The notes under the pieces were generated by a model. It had not been told where the DNA came from, made no database searches, and worked only from the letters and a program-made list of their open reading frames with translations. A stretch of DNA of 64,000 nt from Edaphochlamys debaryana (lineage: Eukaryota > Chlorophyta > Chlorophyceae > Chlamydomonadales): assembly GCA_016858145.1 (NCBI GenBank), contig JAEHOE010000006.1:248001-312000 (forward strand), in the 5' to 3' direction. The position numbers were made by a program, and so were the translations under genes. Below, piece by piece: positions 1 to 12,534 of this stretch (its first letter is position 1; each line of letters opens with the position of its first letter).

Positions 1-282
1 CACCTTGTCTACACAAGCCCCAAGCCATTCCAACTGTGTCAAATGTGTTGGGAAGGTGGATAGGAGGCAGGTGCCGGTCGCATGCCCATGTTGCTGCGGT
101 CGCGCTGAGCGCCTAGGGGCGACTCCGCGACCGCCGGGGCGAACAGCTCATCGGCCTTAGGCGCCTCGGAGGTAGAGGAAGGACCCGGGGAGGACTCGGG
201 CGCCTCTGCAAGCTTGCGGAGCCGACTCAGACCTTCGCAGCAGCAGCCCCGCCCGACCCCGCCTCACTCCCCCGGAGGCGCC

Positions 283-3200
283 ATGGTGGTTGGGGCGCCG
301 CAGCAGCCGGGCCCCGCCCGCCAGGCCGCCACCGTGCGCTGTCCGCCCGGGGTGCTGCGGGAGACGTACGCGTTCTCGGACTTCGAGGTCACCCGCACCT
401 ACGCCGAGGGCCCCAACTGGTCCGTGCTGGGGGCGCGGTGCCGCTGGTCGGGCGAGCCCGTGGTGCTGCAGACCTATGTGGAGGGTGAGGGCGGGCAGTG
501 AGGGCAGGGGCCAGGGGGAGGGGAGTCGAGTCGGGTCAGGCATTATGGGGGTTGACGGGCCTTGCGTGACGACGTCAGCCCCAGTACGCTCACACCCGCC
601 TTCGCTGCCCCCTCACGCACCCCCTCCCCACGCACCCTCCTCACCCCCCTCCACCCGCCTCCACTCCCCTGCCGCCCCCAGTGGGCAATGTGTCTGGCTG
701 CATGGCCGCGGCGCTGGGACTGGCGCACGCCTCCGCCGCCTCCCCCAGCTCCCACCCTTCGCTGCTGCCCCTCTACGCGGTCTTCCGGGACCGGGTGCCC
801 AGCGGGGGGCAGGGGCAGGGCGTGGGGCAGGGGCAGGGGACAGGCGGAGGCGGCGGAGAAGCAGCGGCAGCAGGAGGAGGGGGAGGAGGGGGCGGTGGCG
901 GCGGCATCGCTGCGGCGGCGGCGGCTGTGGGGCTGTTCGCCCGCAGCGACCGAGTGGTGCTGGTATACGCGGGGGGAGGCGGCCAGGTGGGGGGCGGGAG
1001 GGTGGAGGGGAGGGGAGGGTGGAGGGAGGACATTGGGAGGACACGGCTGGAACAGGGACTGGTTCTGGGCTGGAACAGGGGCGGGTTAGGAGCGCCTGGC
1101 TGGAGGGGCTCAATGCGCAGTTGCGGCGGGCGTTGCTTAAAGGCTGGGAGGGATTCCGTGTGGTCAAGGGCCGCACCAGACCCCCAAGCTCACCTCACCC
1201 CCCGGCGCTCTCCCGCCGCCTCCCCTCCCCAGCGCCCCCTGGACTGCTCCCCGCCCTCCCTGCCCGGCTCCTGGCCCCCCTCGCCCGCGCCGCCGCCCAG
1301 CCCCGGCGGGCCCGGGACCTCCCCGGGGTCCCCCGGCGCAGGCGGTGGCGGCGGCCCGCCCCTGTCCGAGCGGGGCGCTGTGCGGGGCCTGCTGCAGCCC
1401 CTGGCGGAGCTGGTGGCGCTGCTGGGGGGGTGCGGGCTGCGGCCGCCCTACGTGGCGGGGGTGGACGTGTGGCTGGACTGCCCCGCGGGGGCGGGCCCGG
1501 GGCAGACCATGTTCATGGGTGAGGGGCGGGGGCGGGTGGGGCACGGGAAGGGACGTTAAGGGGCCGGGGGCTTCGGGGAATGGCCGGGAGCTCTAGCAGA
1601 TCGCACACCATGCAACGGGGATGCCCGCAGCAGCGCACTGTGCGGTCACGCACCCCCACGCCTGCGCCCCGCCCCGGCTTCCCTCCTGTTACCCTGCAAC
1701 CCCCAGTGCCCATGCTGTGCCACCGTCACTCTGGCCCGCCCCCCTCCGAGCTGCTCCCCGCCGCGCTGCCCTACGTGTGCCCCCACCTGCGCTCCCACCC
1801 GGGGGCGGCGGCCGACCAGGAGGCGCAGGACGGCTACCTGGTGCAGCGGGTGGGGAGGGGGGAGGAGGGGGGGTGGAGGGGTGGAGGGGAAACAACATGA
1901 GGGTCTTGGTGCTTGGGGTCCGGGTGCAGGGGCTCTCACCGCCGGCGCTCACATCACTCCCCCGCGCCTCGCCGCTCCATCACCGCCCCCTCCCATCCCC
2001 TCTCATCTGCCGCCTCCCCCCAGAGCCTGGCCTGGTCCGCCGCCGCACTGCTCCACACCGCCCTCATCGGCGCCCCGCCCCCCGACAAGGACCTGCGCCG
2101 CCGCCTGCGCGCCCGCGGCCCCTCCACCTCCTCCGGCAGCGCCCCGCTGCCGCCGGGGACCCCCCAGGCGGGGGCGGGGGCCGGGGCGGGGGGCGCGTCC
2201 TCGCCCTGGACCCCCCGGCACCGGCTCTCGGGCAGCGGCACGGGCGGCCCTGCCAGCACCTCCCCGGCCGCAGCGGGGTCGGGGTCGGGGCACAGCGGCC
2301 CGCTGCCCCTCTCCGCCGTGCCCTCGCTCCCGCAGCTGGGCTCGGGGCCACCCGGTGGCGGCCCTCCGCCCCTGGGCGCCTCCCTCTCCGGCTCCGCCTC
2401 CCGCGGGAACCTGCTTGCGTCCCTGGGGGGCAGTCCGCGCCCCCCTCCGCCCCACCAGCCCCAGCTCGCCACCGCCGCCTCGTTCGGCGGCGCAGGGCCC
2501 TCGGGCCAGGGCCTGGGCGCCAGCGGGCTGCCCTCCCTGGGCCCCACCCCGGCCTTCGCTGGGCCCGGCCTGGGCCCGGCCGGGACCCCGGCCAGCCCCC
2601 GCGCGCCCAGCAGCGGCGAGCTGGGGCCCCTGCAGGGCCTGGGCCCCGGCAGTCCCAGCAGCAGCCTCCGCCGCGGCTCCCAGCGGCACAGCACCACCGG
2701 GGGCGGGGTGGCGGGGGCCGATCGAGGGGGCGGGGGCGGGGCAGGGGGCGACAGGGACAGGGGGGGCGGCGGGGCCCTGGGCCCGCTGCCTCTGTGGCTG
2801 AGTGACGAGGCGGGGGACTGGTTCCGGCGGGCTCTGGTGCTGGACGACCTGCAGCGGCCGCCCCTGGAGGAGCTGATGCGGCACGGTGGGTGGGGGGCAG
2901 ACGGGGGGCGGGAGAGAGGGGGTGTTTGAAGCTGAGCGGGAGAGCGTCTTTACGCATGCGCCAGGAAAGCTTAGCTTGCCGAGGTACATACCACCTAGAA
3001 GTCCAGAAGAGCTCCACGCCGCGGGAGAGAGGGGGGGGGAGGGTGCGACCGGTATGCGTGGCAGAGTGGTAGGCGCTAGGTGTAGGCGGTTGCAGGGCGC
3101 GGAGTAAGCAGGCTGCGCTAATGATCCGCCGTCAGCCTTGCCTGTGAGGTCGACGACCCTCGTCGCCTGCCCTCGCCTCCATCGCCCCGCCTTGATCGCC

Positions 3201-5325
3201 ACCTCGCCTGCCGCCTCCCACCTCCACCCTCTACCCTCCAGGCTGGGTGGTGCGACACTCCCTTCCGCGGCTGGTCTCAGCGGGGGTGGGCAAGCGGGAG
3301 TCTCTGGGTGAGTGCGGCTGGGGGGACAAGGCCGGGCGCACAGGCCAGGTCCCTGCGCGCAGAGGCGCAGAGCTTCCGGGGGTGGGAGGAGTAGGGCCAG
3401 GCCGGGACGGAGGGGCGGCGTGGCTGTCTTGGCCCACCCCTGAGCCTCCTCCTCGCTACCCCTGCTTTCCCCAACCCCTGCCTCCAGCCCCCTACCTCCA
3501 CCCAAGCCCTCACACACACTCCTTACTCCCAGGCTCATGCGAGCAGCCCTTCACACTCCTTACTCATGCGAGCAGCCCTTCACACTCGTTACTCACCCCC
3601 ACCCCCACCCCCACCCCCACCCCCACACCCACACCCACACCCGCCCCCACCCACCCCAGCCTCCGTGCCCCGGGACGTGGTGCCCCTGCTGCTGGACGTG
3701 GTGCCCATGGGCGTGTCGCGGCCGGGGCGGAGGGAGGTGGACGACATGATGGCGGAGATGGCGGTGTGGGGGGGGGAGGGAGGGGAGGGGAGGGGGAGGG
3801 GAGGGGGAGCCAGCCGCATGTGTCTGGGGTGGGACATGGAAGGGGGCAGGGCCCCGCTCCAGCTCACGGCCCCCCGACTCCCCACTCCCCGCCCCCCCCC
3901 CCAGGCCGCCGAGGGTCCCTCCGTCGCCAAGCCCGCGCTCCCATGGCAACTGTGGGAGGGGCCGCAGGGGGCGCGTCCCGAATCGCCCGCCCCCTCTGAG
4001 CCCGAACCTGGGGCCGGGGCCGAGGGCGGGTCGCGTCCCCTCACTGGCCTACCCTCTCTGCGGGTGGAGCGGTACGAGGTGGCGGAGGCGCAGGCGGAGG
4101 ACGGCAGCCGGGTGGTGGGTGAGTGCCGGAGGGGCGGGTGGGGCCGGGCCGGGGTTGGGAGTGGTGGATGCCGGTGCAAGACTGGCGGCCGACGCTATGG
4201 CAGGCCAGGCCGAGCAGCGGTCTGTCGAGCAGACACTACGGGGCAGCACGCCTCCGTCCATCTCATCCCCACTCACTGCTCACTGCTTTCAACCCCAATG
4301 CCCTTCCCCATCCCCCCCCTCCCCCCCCAGAGGAGGTGCAGGTGGTGTCGGAGCGCCCCGACGCGGCCATGCGGAGGGCGCGCAGGGCGCTGCAGGCGGC
4401 GACGCAGAGAGTGGTGGGGCGGGGGAGCAGACGAGGGGGGTCCGGGGGCCTGCGGGGCTGGGGTACAAGCACACTGAGAGCGGGGAAAGCGGGCGCGTGG
4501 GGTGCCGCCTGCGCCACCGACCGCCAGGCACCAAGCTCGCTCCCCCTCCCCTGCCCCACCCGCCCTCTCCCAGGGTACCCAGCCTGGCGCCGGCCGCGGT
4601 GGCCCCGGTGCCGTGCACGCAGCCGGCGGGGGCTGGGCGCTGGGGGGTGCGCGGGGCGCCACCTTCGACGACATCGCCCGCGCGGCGGCAGCGGCACAGC
4701 AGCGGCAGGTGTGTGAGAGGGAGGGGCACGACAGGGGGCCGGGGGCACTACCGGGAGGGAGAAGTGGAGAGCGGGCAAGGGAGATGGATAGGGGGGAAAC
4801 GCTCTTGTCAGAGCGAGTTTTGCTCCGGGGGCCGGCGGCAAAAGGCTTGGGGTTGGGTTCCCTCTGTTGGCCCAAGAATCCTCCTTACTCGCTCCTCGCT
4901 CTCCGCCCCCTCTCGCTCCCCAGCGGGGCGGCCCCCGCGGGGGCTCCGCGGGGCCCTTCCCCGGCTCTGCCCGGGCCCACTCGGCCGACCCCGCCCGCAG
5001 CCCCCGCCCCTCCGCCGCCGCCCTGGCAGCAAGCGTGGCGGCGGCGGCGGGGGCGGGGGCGGGGGGCCGCGCAGCACCAGCCACCATTGGCGGTGGAGAG
5101 CCGGCCGCGGCGGTGCAGTCGGGCGCGGCCAAGGGCGGGGGCCCATTCCGGGGCGGGGGTGGGGGCAGCCGTCAAGGGGATGCGGGGGGTGGTGGAGGGG
5201 CCGGGGGCGGGCTGGCCCCGCTGCGGGGTGCGCAGGGGGCGGGGCGGGGCGGGCGCCTGGCGAGGGCGAGCGATGGGGCGGTGGGGCTGGGGCTCAGCTG
5301 GCGGGGCACGAGGCCGGGGCGTTGA
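283..5325 (+). CDS. Protein-kinase-like protein, probable pseudokinase (11 exons, ~933 aa)
   Basis: Exons read as 283-484, 682-986, 1233-1518, 1707-1849, 2024-2885, 3242-3307, 3660-3763, 3905-4118, 4331-~4413, 4574-4708 and 4924-5325; phases agree at every join. The fold is recognisable in order: a start resembling kinase strand beta1 and the glycine loop (FSDFEV...AEGPNWSVLGARC, residues 31-53), a VAIK-like strand (EPVVLQTY), an alphaC/beta4 region (HPSLLPLYAVF, from 92), an alphaE-like helix (SERGAVRGLLQPL), an APE-like stretch (LPYVCPHL), an alphaF-like helix (SLAWSAAALLHTALIG) and an end like kinase subdomain XI (RPPLEELMRHGWVVRH). The invariant Lys is Gln63, the glycine loop is degraded, and no HRD or DFG motif is visible. 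Catalysis is therefore unlikely and a scaffold or regulatory role is inferred. Long Gly/Pro/Ser-rich inserts and a roughly 270-residue disordered tail surround the fold. The start has a good context (gccATGG). A divergent active kinase remains possible. Confidence 0.55.
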
Positions 5326-5695
5326 GGGTGCCGGGTGTTATGGGGAAAAGGGAGGCCGTGGGGCCGTGGGGGCTGAGCTGTGCAGCGCGTGCATGGAGCG
5401 TGGCGCAGGCAGCGGCGCGTAGGCCAGGGGCTTGGGGGTGGCACATGGTGGTGTGCACTGTGCACTGCGCTGAAAGACTTGGGCGGGGGTTGCGGGGGAG
5501 CGAAGGCAGTCTGAGGCCATGGGGGCCTGAGCTGGGGCCTGAGCTGGGGCTTGGCTGCATGTTCGATGTGCTAAGTTCTAACTTGCCATCATTGCGTGTA
5601 TGGGTACTGTGCTGAACAACTGATGAGCCCAGTGGCTTTGTATGTCCGGGGCTGCAGGCCCACGCTTTGAACGGCCGTGGTTTCGAGGACGGCTT

Positions 5696-5700
5696 TGTAA
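5696..5700 (+). promoter_or_regulatory. TGTAA polyadenylation signal of the kinase-like gene
   Basis: TGTAA lies about 370 bases after the stop codon. This pentamer is the usual polyadenylation signal in Chlamydomonas and its relatives. Confidence 0.5.
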
Positions 5701-6796
5701 TGCCGGTACGTGTGGTCGAACATTCACTGACGAAAGCAATGTGAAGGCTGCGCTTCTGCAGCATGCTACCGGTTGGGCATGGAGGGTCATGGGGTGGTTG
5801 GGAGAAGGAGGTGGTTGGGAGGGGTGGGGGGTCGGGGGGCATAGCCTCCATACAGTGCACTAGCAACAGGGCTATCTAGCACTACACGGAGCGGTATGCG
5901 CAGCAGATGTAGTCGGGGGTGCGGCTGAGAACGGCTACGCTAGAGTAACCGGCTTGCTGTTGCTGTTGACGGTGTAGAGCTGTGCCGGATACGTCTAGCA
6001 GGCTGATACAGGTCCTATGGGAGACAGGCGCGAATAGCACTTTCCTGAGCCGCTTGAAGAAGCCCCCAGCCGTGAAGCGTGCCAGTCTTCTATGGTCATC
6101 ATGCGCGAGCGCGCACCTGCAGGTGGCGTAGGGGTGGGGGGTGGAAGCATTGAGGCGGCGCCACGGGGAAGCGTAGACTCGGCGTGGCGCGCGTGCTGTG
6201 GCTCGAGCGTGAAATGGTGTCACTGGTGTGACACGCACGCCATGTCGAGACGTCTTAAGGGGGCAGCACGGGCGGGCTCTGCCGGAGGCGACGTAGGGTG
6301 TGCATGGCATGCTGACACGACTGTATGCGATGTGTGAACAGGCAACATGGGTTCTGACTGCGGACGAGGGGCCGACAGGGAGGCCAGGGGCTGAGGTGCG
6401 TGGTAAGGGCTCGGGTGGTGGAGAGGGGCGTCCTCACAAGCGAGTGGGTCGGGTGAGGGAGCGGGCTGAGCGGCTGAGGAGGCCGTGAATGGGCTCTAAT
6501 GGCGGGTAGGGGGCCGATGAAGGCAATGAACTGCTGAGGTGTGCCGAGGTTCAGGACCAGGCGTGTCAGGAGCCTGATCCCGGGCCTGATCGCGTTACGA
6601 CTGCACGTGTGCTCAAAGTATACTGACGACGTGCTGAGAGGTTAGAGCGCTGTATAGTGTACGCGCACGCTACTTCGCGCGGCGGCCTGCACATACGGCC
6701 AGCAATTTCACCAAGCCAACACACATCACCTTCGTCGATGCCCTGCTGAACCAACGACTTCCTTGAGGGCTCTTCCAGTCTGCACACAGGCTCGCT
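5701..6796. other. Intergenic stretch without a recognised gene
   Basis: No open frame here has coding character or recognisable similarity. The stretch is less G/C-tract-rich than the introns. It should hold the promoter and 5' UTR of the pseudouridine synthase gene at its right end; I see no confident promoter motif. Confidence 0.4.
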
Positions 6797-8351
6797 ATGC
6801 AGCTGCTGCAAGTGCCCTCGACCCCAACAGCAGCATCCGCCGCCCCGCGAGCTCCTAGGCGCGTTAGCTGCTGGGCGCCCGCCGGCACATCCTCGCCTAG
6901 CGCTGCTGAATCGGCAGTACCGCTGGCGTTCACCGTCGGACGCGCGAGGGCGTGCATTCTCGGCACAAATTCCATCCTTTCCATCCGTGGAGGGTTGGCC
7001 CCCGGTCGCCGTGGCCCCACCCGCCTAGCCTCGACCATGCCCGAGGCTTCGGCCGCCACTACGGCCGGCGACGCCCCCGTCGTCGTCCCACCCGCCGCTG
7101 CCGCCGACGGGCCGGAGCCGGACGCGGCCGCTGCCGCCAAGGCTGCCGCCAAGGCTGCTGCCAGGGCGGAGGCCGCTGCCACCAGGGCCGCCGCCAAGGC
7201 CGAGGCCGCCGCCGCCAAGGCCGTCGCGCAGGCGGCCTACGCGGCCCAGGGTGGAACTCTGCGCACCAAGCGGCCCCCGGGGATGGTGAAGCGCTCCGTG
7301 GCGCTGCACATGGGCTACGTGGGCACCGAGTTCAACGGTGGGGGGCAAAGGGGTTGGGAGGGGCCGGGGGAGCGGTCGAAGGGACCCCGGGAGGACGCGG
7401 AGGCCTCGGGGGAGGTGCGGTCCGATTGACCCACATTGAGACGTTGACAGCGACTGCTGCGACGAGCGCCGACCCTGCACCAGCTTGCCTGCGCCTCCTC
7501 TCCGCCCCACGCCCGGCATTCTACCCGCAGGCCGATCTCATCTTGGCGCCACCTTCCCCTCACGTCACCCTCTGCAGGCCTGCAGGTGAACCGCTTCGCC
7601 TTCCCCAACGGCGGCGGCCCCACCAGCGTGGAGGAGGTCATGGAGGGGGCGCTGTTCGGGGCGGGGCTGATCGCGGAGAGCAACGTGGGGGACCTGCACA
7701 AGGTAGGGGGGGGAGGGGGAGAGGGGGAGGGAGGGAGCAAATGCGGGGGGCAACGAAGCCCCGAGGTACGGGTGCTGGGGGCGGAGGGAGCGGGGACCAT
7801 GTTTGGCAGCATGCATGGGGCGGGTGGCTAGGTCACGATCTGAGGTGTGGGCGCTTGGGGCAAGTCATCCCATGCACCCACCCACCCGCCCACCCGCCCG
7901 CCCGCCCACCCGCCCACCCGCCCGCCCGCCCGCCCGCCCACCCGCCCACCCGCCCGCCCGCCCGCCCACCTCCTCCGCCCCCAGATCAAGTGGACCCGCA
8001 ATAGCCGCACCGACAAGGGGGTGCACTCCGTGTCCACCGTGGCGGGGCTGCGCATGCTGCTGCCGGGGGACGAGCGGTGGGGGGGGGGGAAGAGAAGGGG
8101 GGGAGGGGTGTACTAGGGTGCAGAAGGGGGGAAAGGGGGGAGTACAGAGGCCGGGCTGACGCGGTCAGGTGCGGCAGGGCGTAGGCGGTGGGCGGTGGCT
8201 CAGGGAACGGGGCCATGGAGAGGAGTGTACATCACTGATCCCCCCCTTTTTATCCGCCCCCCGCCCTCTCCCCCTTTCCCCCCAGCTTCGACGCCGACCC
8301 CGAGGGCCTGCTCCTGGCTCAGGCGCTCAACGACCGCCTGCCGCCCGCGGT

Positions 8352-8387
<36 letters not shown>

Positions 8388-11300
8388 GGGGGACCGGGGA
8401 GGGGACCCACGCCCTTTGTCCCAAGCTGCAACCTCTCTTTGTCCTCGGCTCCTGTGATCACCGCTCCATGCGCTCGCCCCCCCCCACAGGTGCGCGTGTT
8501 CAGCGCTCAGCGCGTCAACAAGAAGTTCAACGCGCGCAGGTGGGTTGCCGCGGGGGCAGGGCTCCCTGGGAGGATAGGGGGCGGGGGCAGGAGGGTACAG
8601 GGTTCTGTGGGCAGGCAAGGGCAGCCGAGGGTGTGATCTTTTTTATCCTCCCCCATCTCGCTTCCCTCCTCCTTCCCCCCCCATCCGCCCCCTAGGATGT
8701 GCTTTGACCGCACCTACGAGTACCTCCTGCCCGCCTACCTGCTCACGGGGGCGGCCCCGGGGGACCCCGTGGACCCGGAGGCCGAGGCCCAGGCCCTGGG
8801 CCGCCTGCGGGCCTGCCTGGGCCTGTACGTGGGCACGCACCCCTTCCACAACTACACGGCGCGGCGGAAGCAGTACGTGGACAAACCCAAGGACAGGGGT
8901 GAGAGGGTGGGGGCCCGTGGGGCCGTAGGGGGGAGGGACTAGGGGAGGGGTTTCTAATCTGCTTTGAGCTTGAAGACGAGGAACGGAGAGGTGGGGGCTG
9001 GGGAGGGGCGCTTGTGCGAAGACCGAGCATCGACCACCGAGGTGCGAAGAGCTATGATGTGGGAAATCCAACGTCCTCTTTCGAACCACTCACTCGCAGC
9101 GGAGCGAAAGGCGGCGCGTGAGGCCGCAACGGCGGCCGCCGCCACCGCCGCCGCCGAGGCGGCGGAGGCTGCCGAGGCCGCCGCCGCCGCCGCCAGCAGC
9201 TCCGGCGCCGCCGGGGCGGTGGACTCCCTGGAGGAGGAGGAGCGCATGGCGGCGGAGGCGGCGGCGGCGGCGGCAGCGGCAGCGGCGGCGGGGGAGGAGG
9301 CTTCTGAGGAGGAGGGCGAGGGCGCGGAGCCGAGGCGGCGCAAGGCCAAGAAGGTGCCGGGCGAGGAGGAGCCGCTCGAGGTGGGGTGGGGTCCGGGGGG
9401 GGCGGCCGGGCTCCAGAGGTCTCGCCCCTGCGACATGCCCACATCCCCTGCCTGCCCAGCCACCATGCTCCTGGCCTTTGCCCCCGCGTCAAAGTCCAAA
9501 CCCCGCCCCCCCCCTCCCTGTGCTCACCCGCCCCCAAACCCCCCCAGGAGGACGACGATGCTGCGGACGACGACTCCCTGGCGCCCCCCAGCGACGAAGA
9601 GGTGGGGTGGCGTGGGGAGCTGTGACTAAGAGGAGGGTGCGGTGGGGCATGTGGCATTCAGGGGAGCACATTGCGTAGCCCACAGGAAGGCGTTGCCCTC
9701 TACAAGCCCCCTCCCCCCCTTCTCCCCCCACCATCACCCTCCTCCCCCTTGCCCCCTCCCCACCCAACCCCAGCCCGGCGGCGCGCCCCGGCTGTGGGTG
9801 CAGTCGTGCTCCTGGCTGCACGCCCCCAGCGCCGACCCGCGGGACCGCGTCACGGTGCGGCACTTCCGCTCCGTGCTGTCCTTCACGGCCGAGGACCCCG
9901 CGCCGCTGGTGCCGGGTGAGGGGGGGCGGGGGGGCGGGAGGGGAGGGGGCCGGCGACGGGGCGTAGCTCCGCTTTCGTGCCTCCTCACACCCGCGGCGCG
10001 GCGCACCGGAGCACCGCCCGCCCGCTTCTACACCTCTTCATGCCCCATGCATCCACCGCTCCAACCCCCGCCCCGCGTGCACCCCCTCCCCCCTCCCCAG
10101 GCGGCATCCGCTGCGTGCGGCTGCGCGTGCGCGGTCTGAGCTTCATGCTGCACCAGATCCGCCACATGATCGGCGGCGGCCTGGCGGCGGCGCGGGGGCT
10201 GCTGCCGCTGCCGCTGCTGGCGGCGTCGCTGGCGGGGCACGCGCGCGTGACGCTGCCGCGGGCCCCCCCGCACACCCTTGTGCTGGCGGACTGCACCTTC
10301 CCGCCCTTCAGGAAGGCAAGAGGGGGGGGCAGAGAGGGAGCAGAGGAGGGAAGGGATGGGAGGGTAAAGAATGGGAGGCAGGGAGATAAGGGGGAGGGAG
10401 AGGGTGGGGCAGGGGGAGCCGAGGGGTGAAGGGCGTGGGGCGGAGAAGAGGGCAGGTGAGAAGTTTGGCAGAGCTGGGGGTGACGGCAGAGGAGGCGAGG
10501 AGCAACGAAGGGGATGGGCAGGAGACGCCGTGATGAAGAGATGTGTCCCGTTGGCGGAGCCTCCTCTCGCGTCTTTTCTGTCACTATCCTCATTGCATTC
10601 AACCCCCTGCACCCCACCCACCCCCACCTAACCCCACCCCCCAGGCGGGTGCGGACGAGGCGCGCGTGGCCCGGTGGTCGGGCGAGCGGCTGGGGCTGCG
10701 GGCGGGGGGGCAGGCCAACCTGGCCACCTTCCGGCGGGAGGTGAGGGGGGCCAGGGGCGCAAGGGCTGTATGCGCACGTCGCCGGGTGGCACCCCTTCCT
10801 TTCCTCTCAGCTCCGTACTCGACCCACCATCCACCACCCAGTCCCTTGACCTGGACCGTCCCTGGCCCTTGACCCCGCCCCACCCCACCCCCACCCCCCA
10901 GCGACTGGACCCCGCGCTCGACGCCCTCCTGGCGCACCCCGACTGGGCCCTCTTCGCCGACTGCCTGCCGCGGTTCCACTGGGACCCGCAGGCAAGGGGG
11001 GAAGGGGGGGGGAGGGAGGGAGAGGGCGGGCATGGACCTGGGTCGGACACGCACACCGGGACCCTGCCGTGCCCAGCACGCCGCGCTGGGCCCGTCATGG
11101 GCCCCGACCTGACCATTGCCTTCCACAGCCCATGCATACCCTCCTGCCCTCCTCCCCCCCACCCGCCAACCACCACCCCCAATCCCCAACCCCCGCAGGC
11201 CCAGCAGGAGGTCATGGCCGCCCACGCCGCCTGGCTGGTGGTCCGCGAGGAGCGGGCGCGGCAGCGGGCGGCGGAGAAGGCGGCGGCGGTGGCAGCGGAG

Positions 11301-11465
11301 GCGGAGGCCAAGGCGGCGGCCGAAGCCGAGGCGGCGGCGGCGGCAGCCGAGGCGCAGGCCAAGGCGGCAGAGGCATCAACCCAGGCGCCAGCAGCGGAGG
11401 CTGGGGGCAAGGTGGAGGCGGACACCGAGGCGGCGACGGCGGTGCCGGCGGGAGGGGTCGTGTGA
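6797..11465 (+). CDS. tRNA pseudouridine synthase, TruA/PUS1 family (13 exons, ~739 aa)
   Basis: It isomerises uridine to pseudouridine in tRNA. Exons: 6797-7337, 7578-7702, 7985-8076, 8286-8349, 8490-8539, 8696-8898, 9100-9380, 9548-9601, 9774-9915, 10101-10315, 10645-10740, 10902-10991, 11199-11465. Family hallmarks in order: [11 protein letters not shown] near the start of the domain, SRTDKGVHS with the presumed catalytic Asp232, a [11 protein letters not shown] strand, [18 protein letters not shown], and the C-terminal [11 protein letters not shown] motif. The first ~80 residues are rich in Ala, Ser and Arg and look like an organelle transit peptide; a second Met at 7037 would give a shorter form without it, so dual targeting is possible. 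Exon 7 adds an Ala/Glu-rich insert and the tail is an Ala/Glu/Lys-rich helix. Introns 10 and 12 use GC donors. PUS1 versus other TruA-type subfamilies cannot be settled by eye. Confidence 0.9.
7868..7978 (+). repeat. CCCR-type simple repeat in intron 2 of the pseudouridine synthase gene
   Basis: A run of CCCA and CCCG tetranucleotides ends directly at the acceptor of exon 3, acting as a very long pyrimidine-rich 3' intron end. The opposite strand is a GGGT/GGGC array. Confidence 0.85.
8352..8386 (+). repeat. Uninterrupted run of 35 G at an intron start
   Basis: A homopolymer begins right after the GT of the donor that follows exon 4 of the pseudouridine synthase gene. Its length may not be exact, since such runs are prone to sequencing error. 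Confidence 0.85.
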
Positions 11466-12534
11466 GAGGCGGGGCCCAGGCGAGGCCGGGCTTGTATCCC
11501 GGAGGCCTGGGGCATGGGCTATGGGGTATGGGGCCTGAGGGGCGCCCGCGTGGGCAGCGCGTGGGGCAGTGGCTGTATGTCGCCCCGACCTCCGTAGGTT
11601 GGCAGCGGCGCAGGGATGACGGTGCGTGCTGCAGGCTGTTCAAGGCTGTCGGGTGCGGGGCTGACAGGCCGCATGGGCGGCGGAGACCGTGTGACTCGTG
11701 GAATCATGGCCGCAGCACGGCCGCAGGCTGACAGGGCAAGCCACAAGAGTGCAATGGCTATCGCAGGGACCCTCCCCCTTGGAGGTTTGGCCGAGCTGAG
11801 ACCGAGCTGAGCGCGGCAGAAAGCCCGCCTGCCGGCCTTGGGGCGGTGTGTGATGGACGTATGGCTGCGTTCGGGGCTGCTGTGGACATGTTGCAGTTGT
11901 GGGCAGCAACTGTGCGACCACACATGCCCGGTGCTGTAGCAGGAGCCCCTCCCCTTCGTCGTCCTTGCTCAGTTGATGTCAAGGTGGACAGGACACAGCT
12001 TTGATAGTTTACATGCGGGTGCTGCTTTCGCCGTTCCATTGCCCTTCGCTGGGCGTGCAGGGCGTCAAGCGCCCGCGCCACCCAACAGATCGCGACAAAG
12101 CCCCGACAACAAGGGTACCGGTATCTGTCCTCCAGAGGGGGCTCAGCCCAAGAATAACCATACACTGCTAGCTAGCACCTACCGTGCTCACTGTCCAACC
12201 TGACGCAATGCCCACGCCACACACTACATGCTACAGATAAGCCACACCGCAGCAGTGGGGAGCGGGGGGGCTACTGAACCCTGCCAACCGCCCAGCACAC
12301 GTGATCGCACGCTGTTGTCCCGTGCCTGGACCCACGACCGAGCGGTAGGCCAAGCAGGGAATGCAGGCCCACACACACAGGGTCCCCGGCACGCCCCAGG
12401 GCCGGCAGGGCTGCAGGGCCCATGGGCGGTCCGTCCGCCCACAGCGGCGCTCCGCCCGGCATCCCCTCACCAGCGGCACCCGCCCCCGGCGGGCTCCCGG
12501 CCCCCGTGTACAAGGGGTGCGAGTGGGCCCCCGC
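11466..12534. other. 3' UTRs of two converging genes
   Basis: The stretch lies between the stop codons of the pseudouridine synthase gene (+) and the small membrane protein gene (-). No coding frame is convincing. I found no TGTAA for the plus-strand gene. Confidence 0.4.
12009..12013 (-). promoter_or_regulatory. Possible TGTAA polyadenylation signal of the 12.5-kb small protein gene
   Basis: TTACA on the plus strand reads TGTAA on the minus strand, about 520 bases after the stop codon. Confidence 0.3.

Noticed and set aside
1954..3538. Long minus-strand open frames of several hundred residues opposite the kinase-like gene
   Set aside because: They are mirror frames that stay open only because of extreme GC. 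Splice signals, phases and family similarity all support the plus strand.
3596..3650. CCCCCA/CCCACA repeat considered as a telomere-like or regulatory array
   Set aside because: It ends at the acceptor of a kinase-gene exon and is just a long C-rich intron end; the unit is not the algal telomere repeat.
7860..7980. Regular CCCACCCGCCCG spacing considered as a CRISPR-like or zinc-finger-site array
   Set aside because: Simple tetranucleotide slippage within an intron of a eukaryotic gene; there are no spacers.
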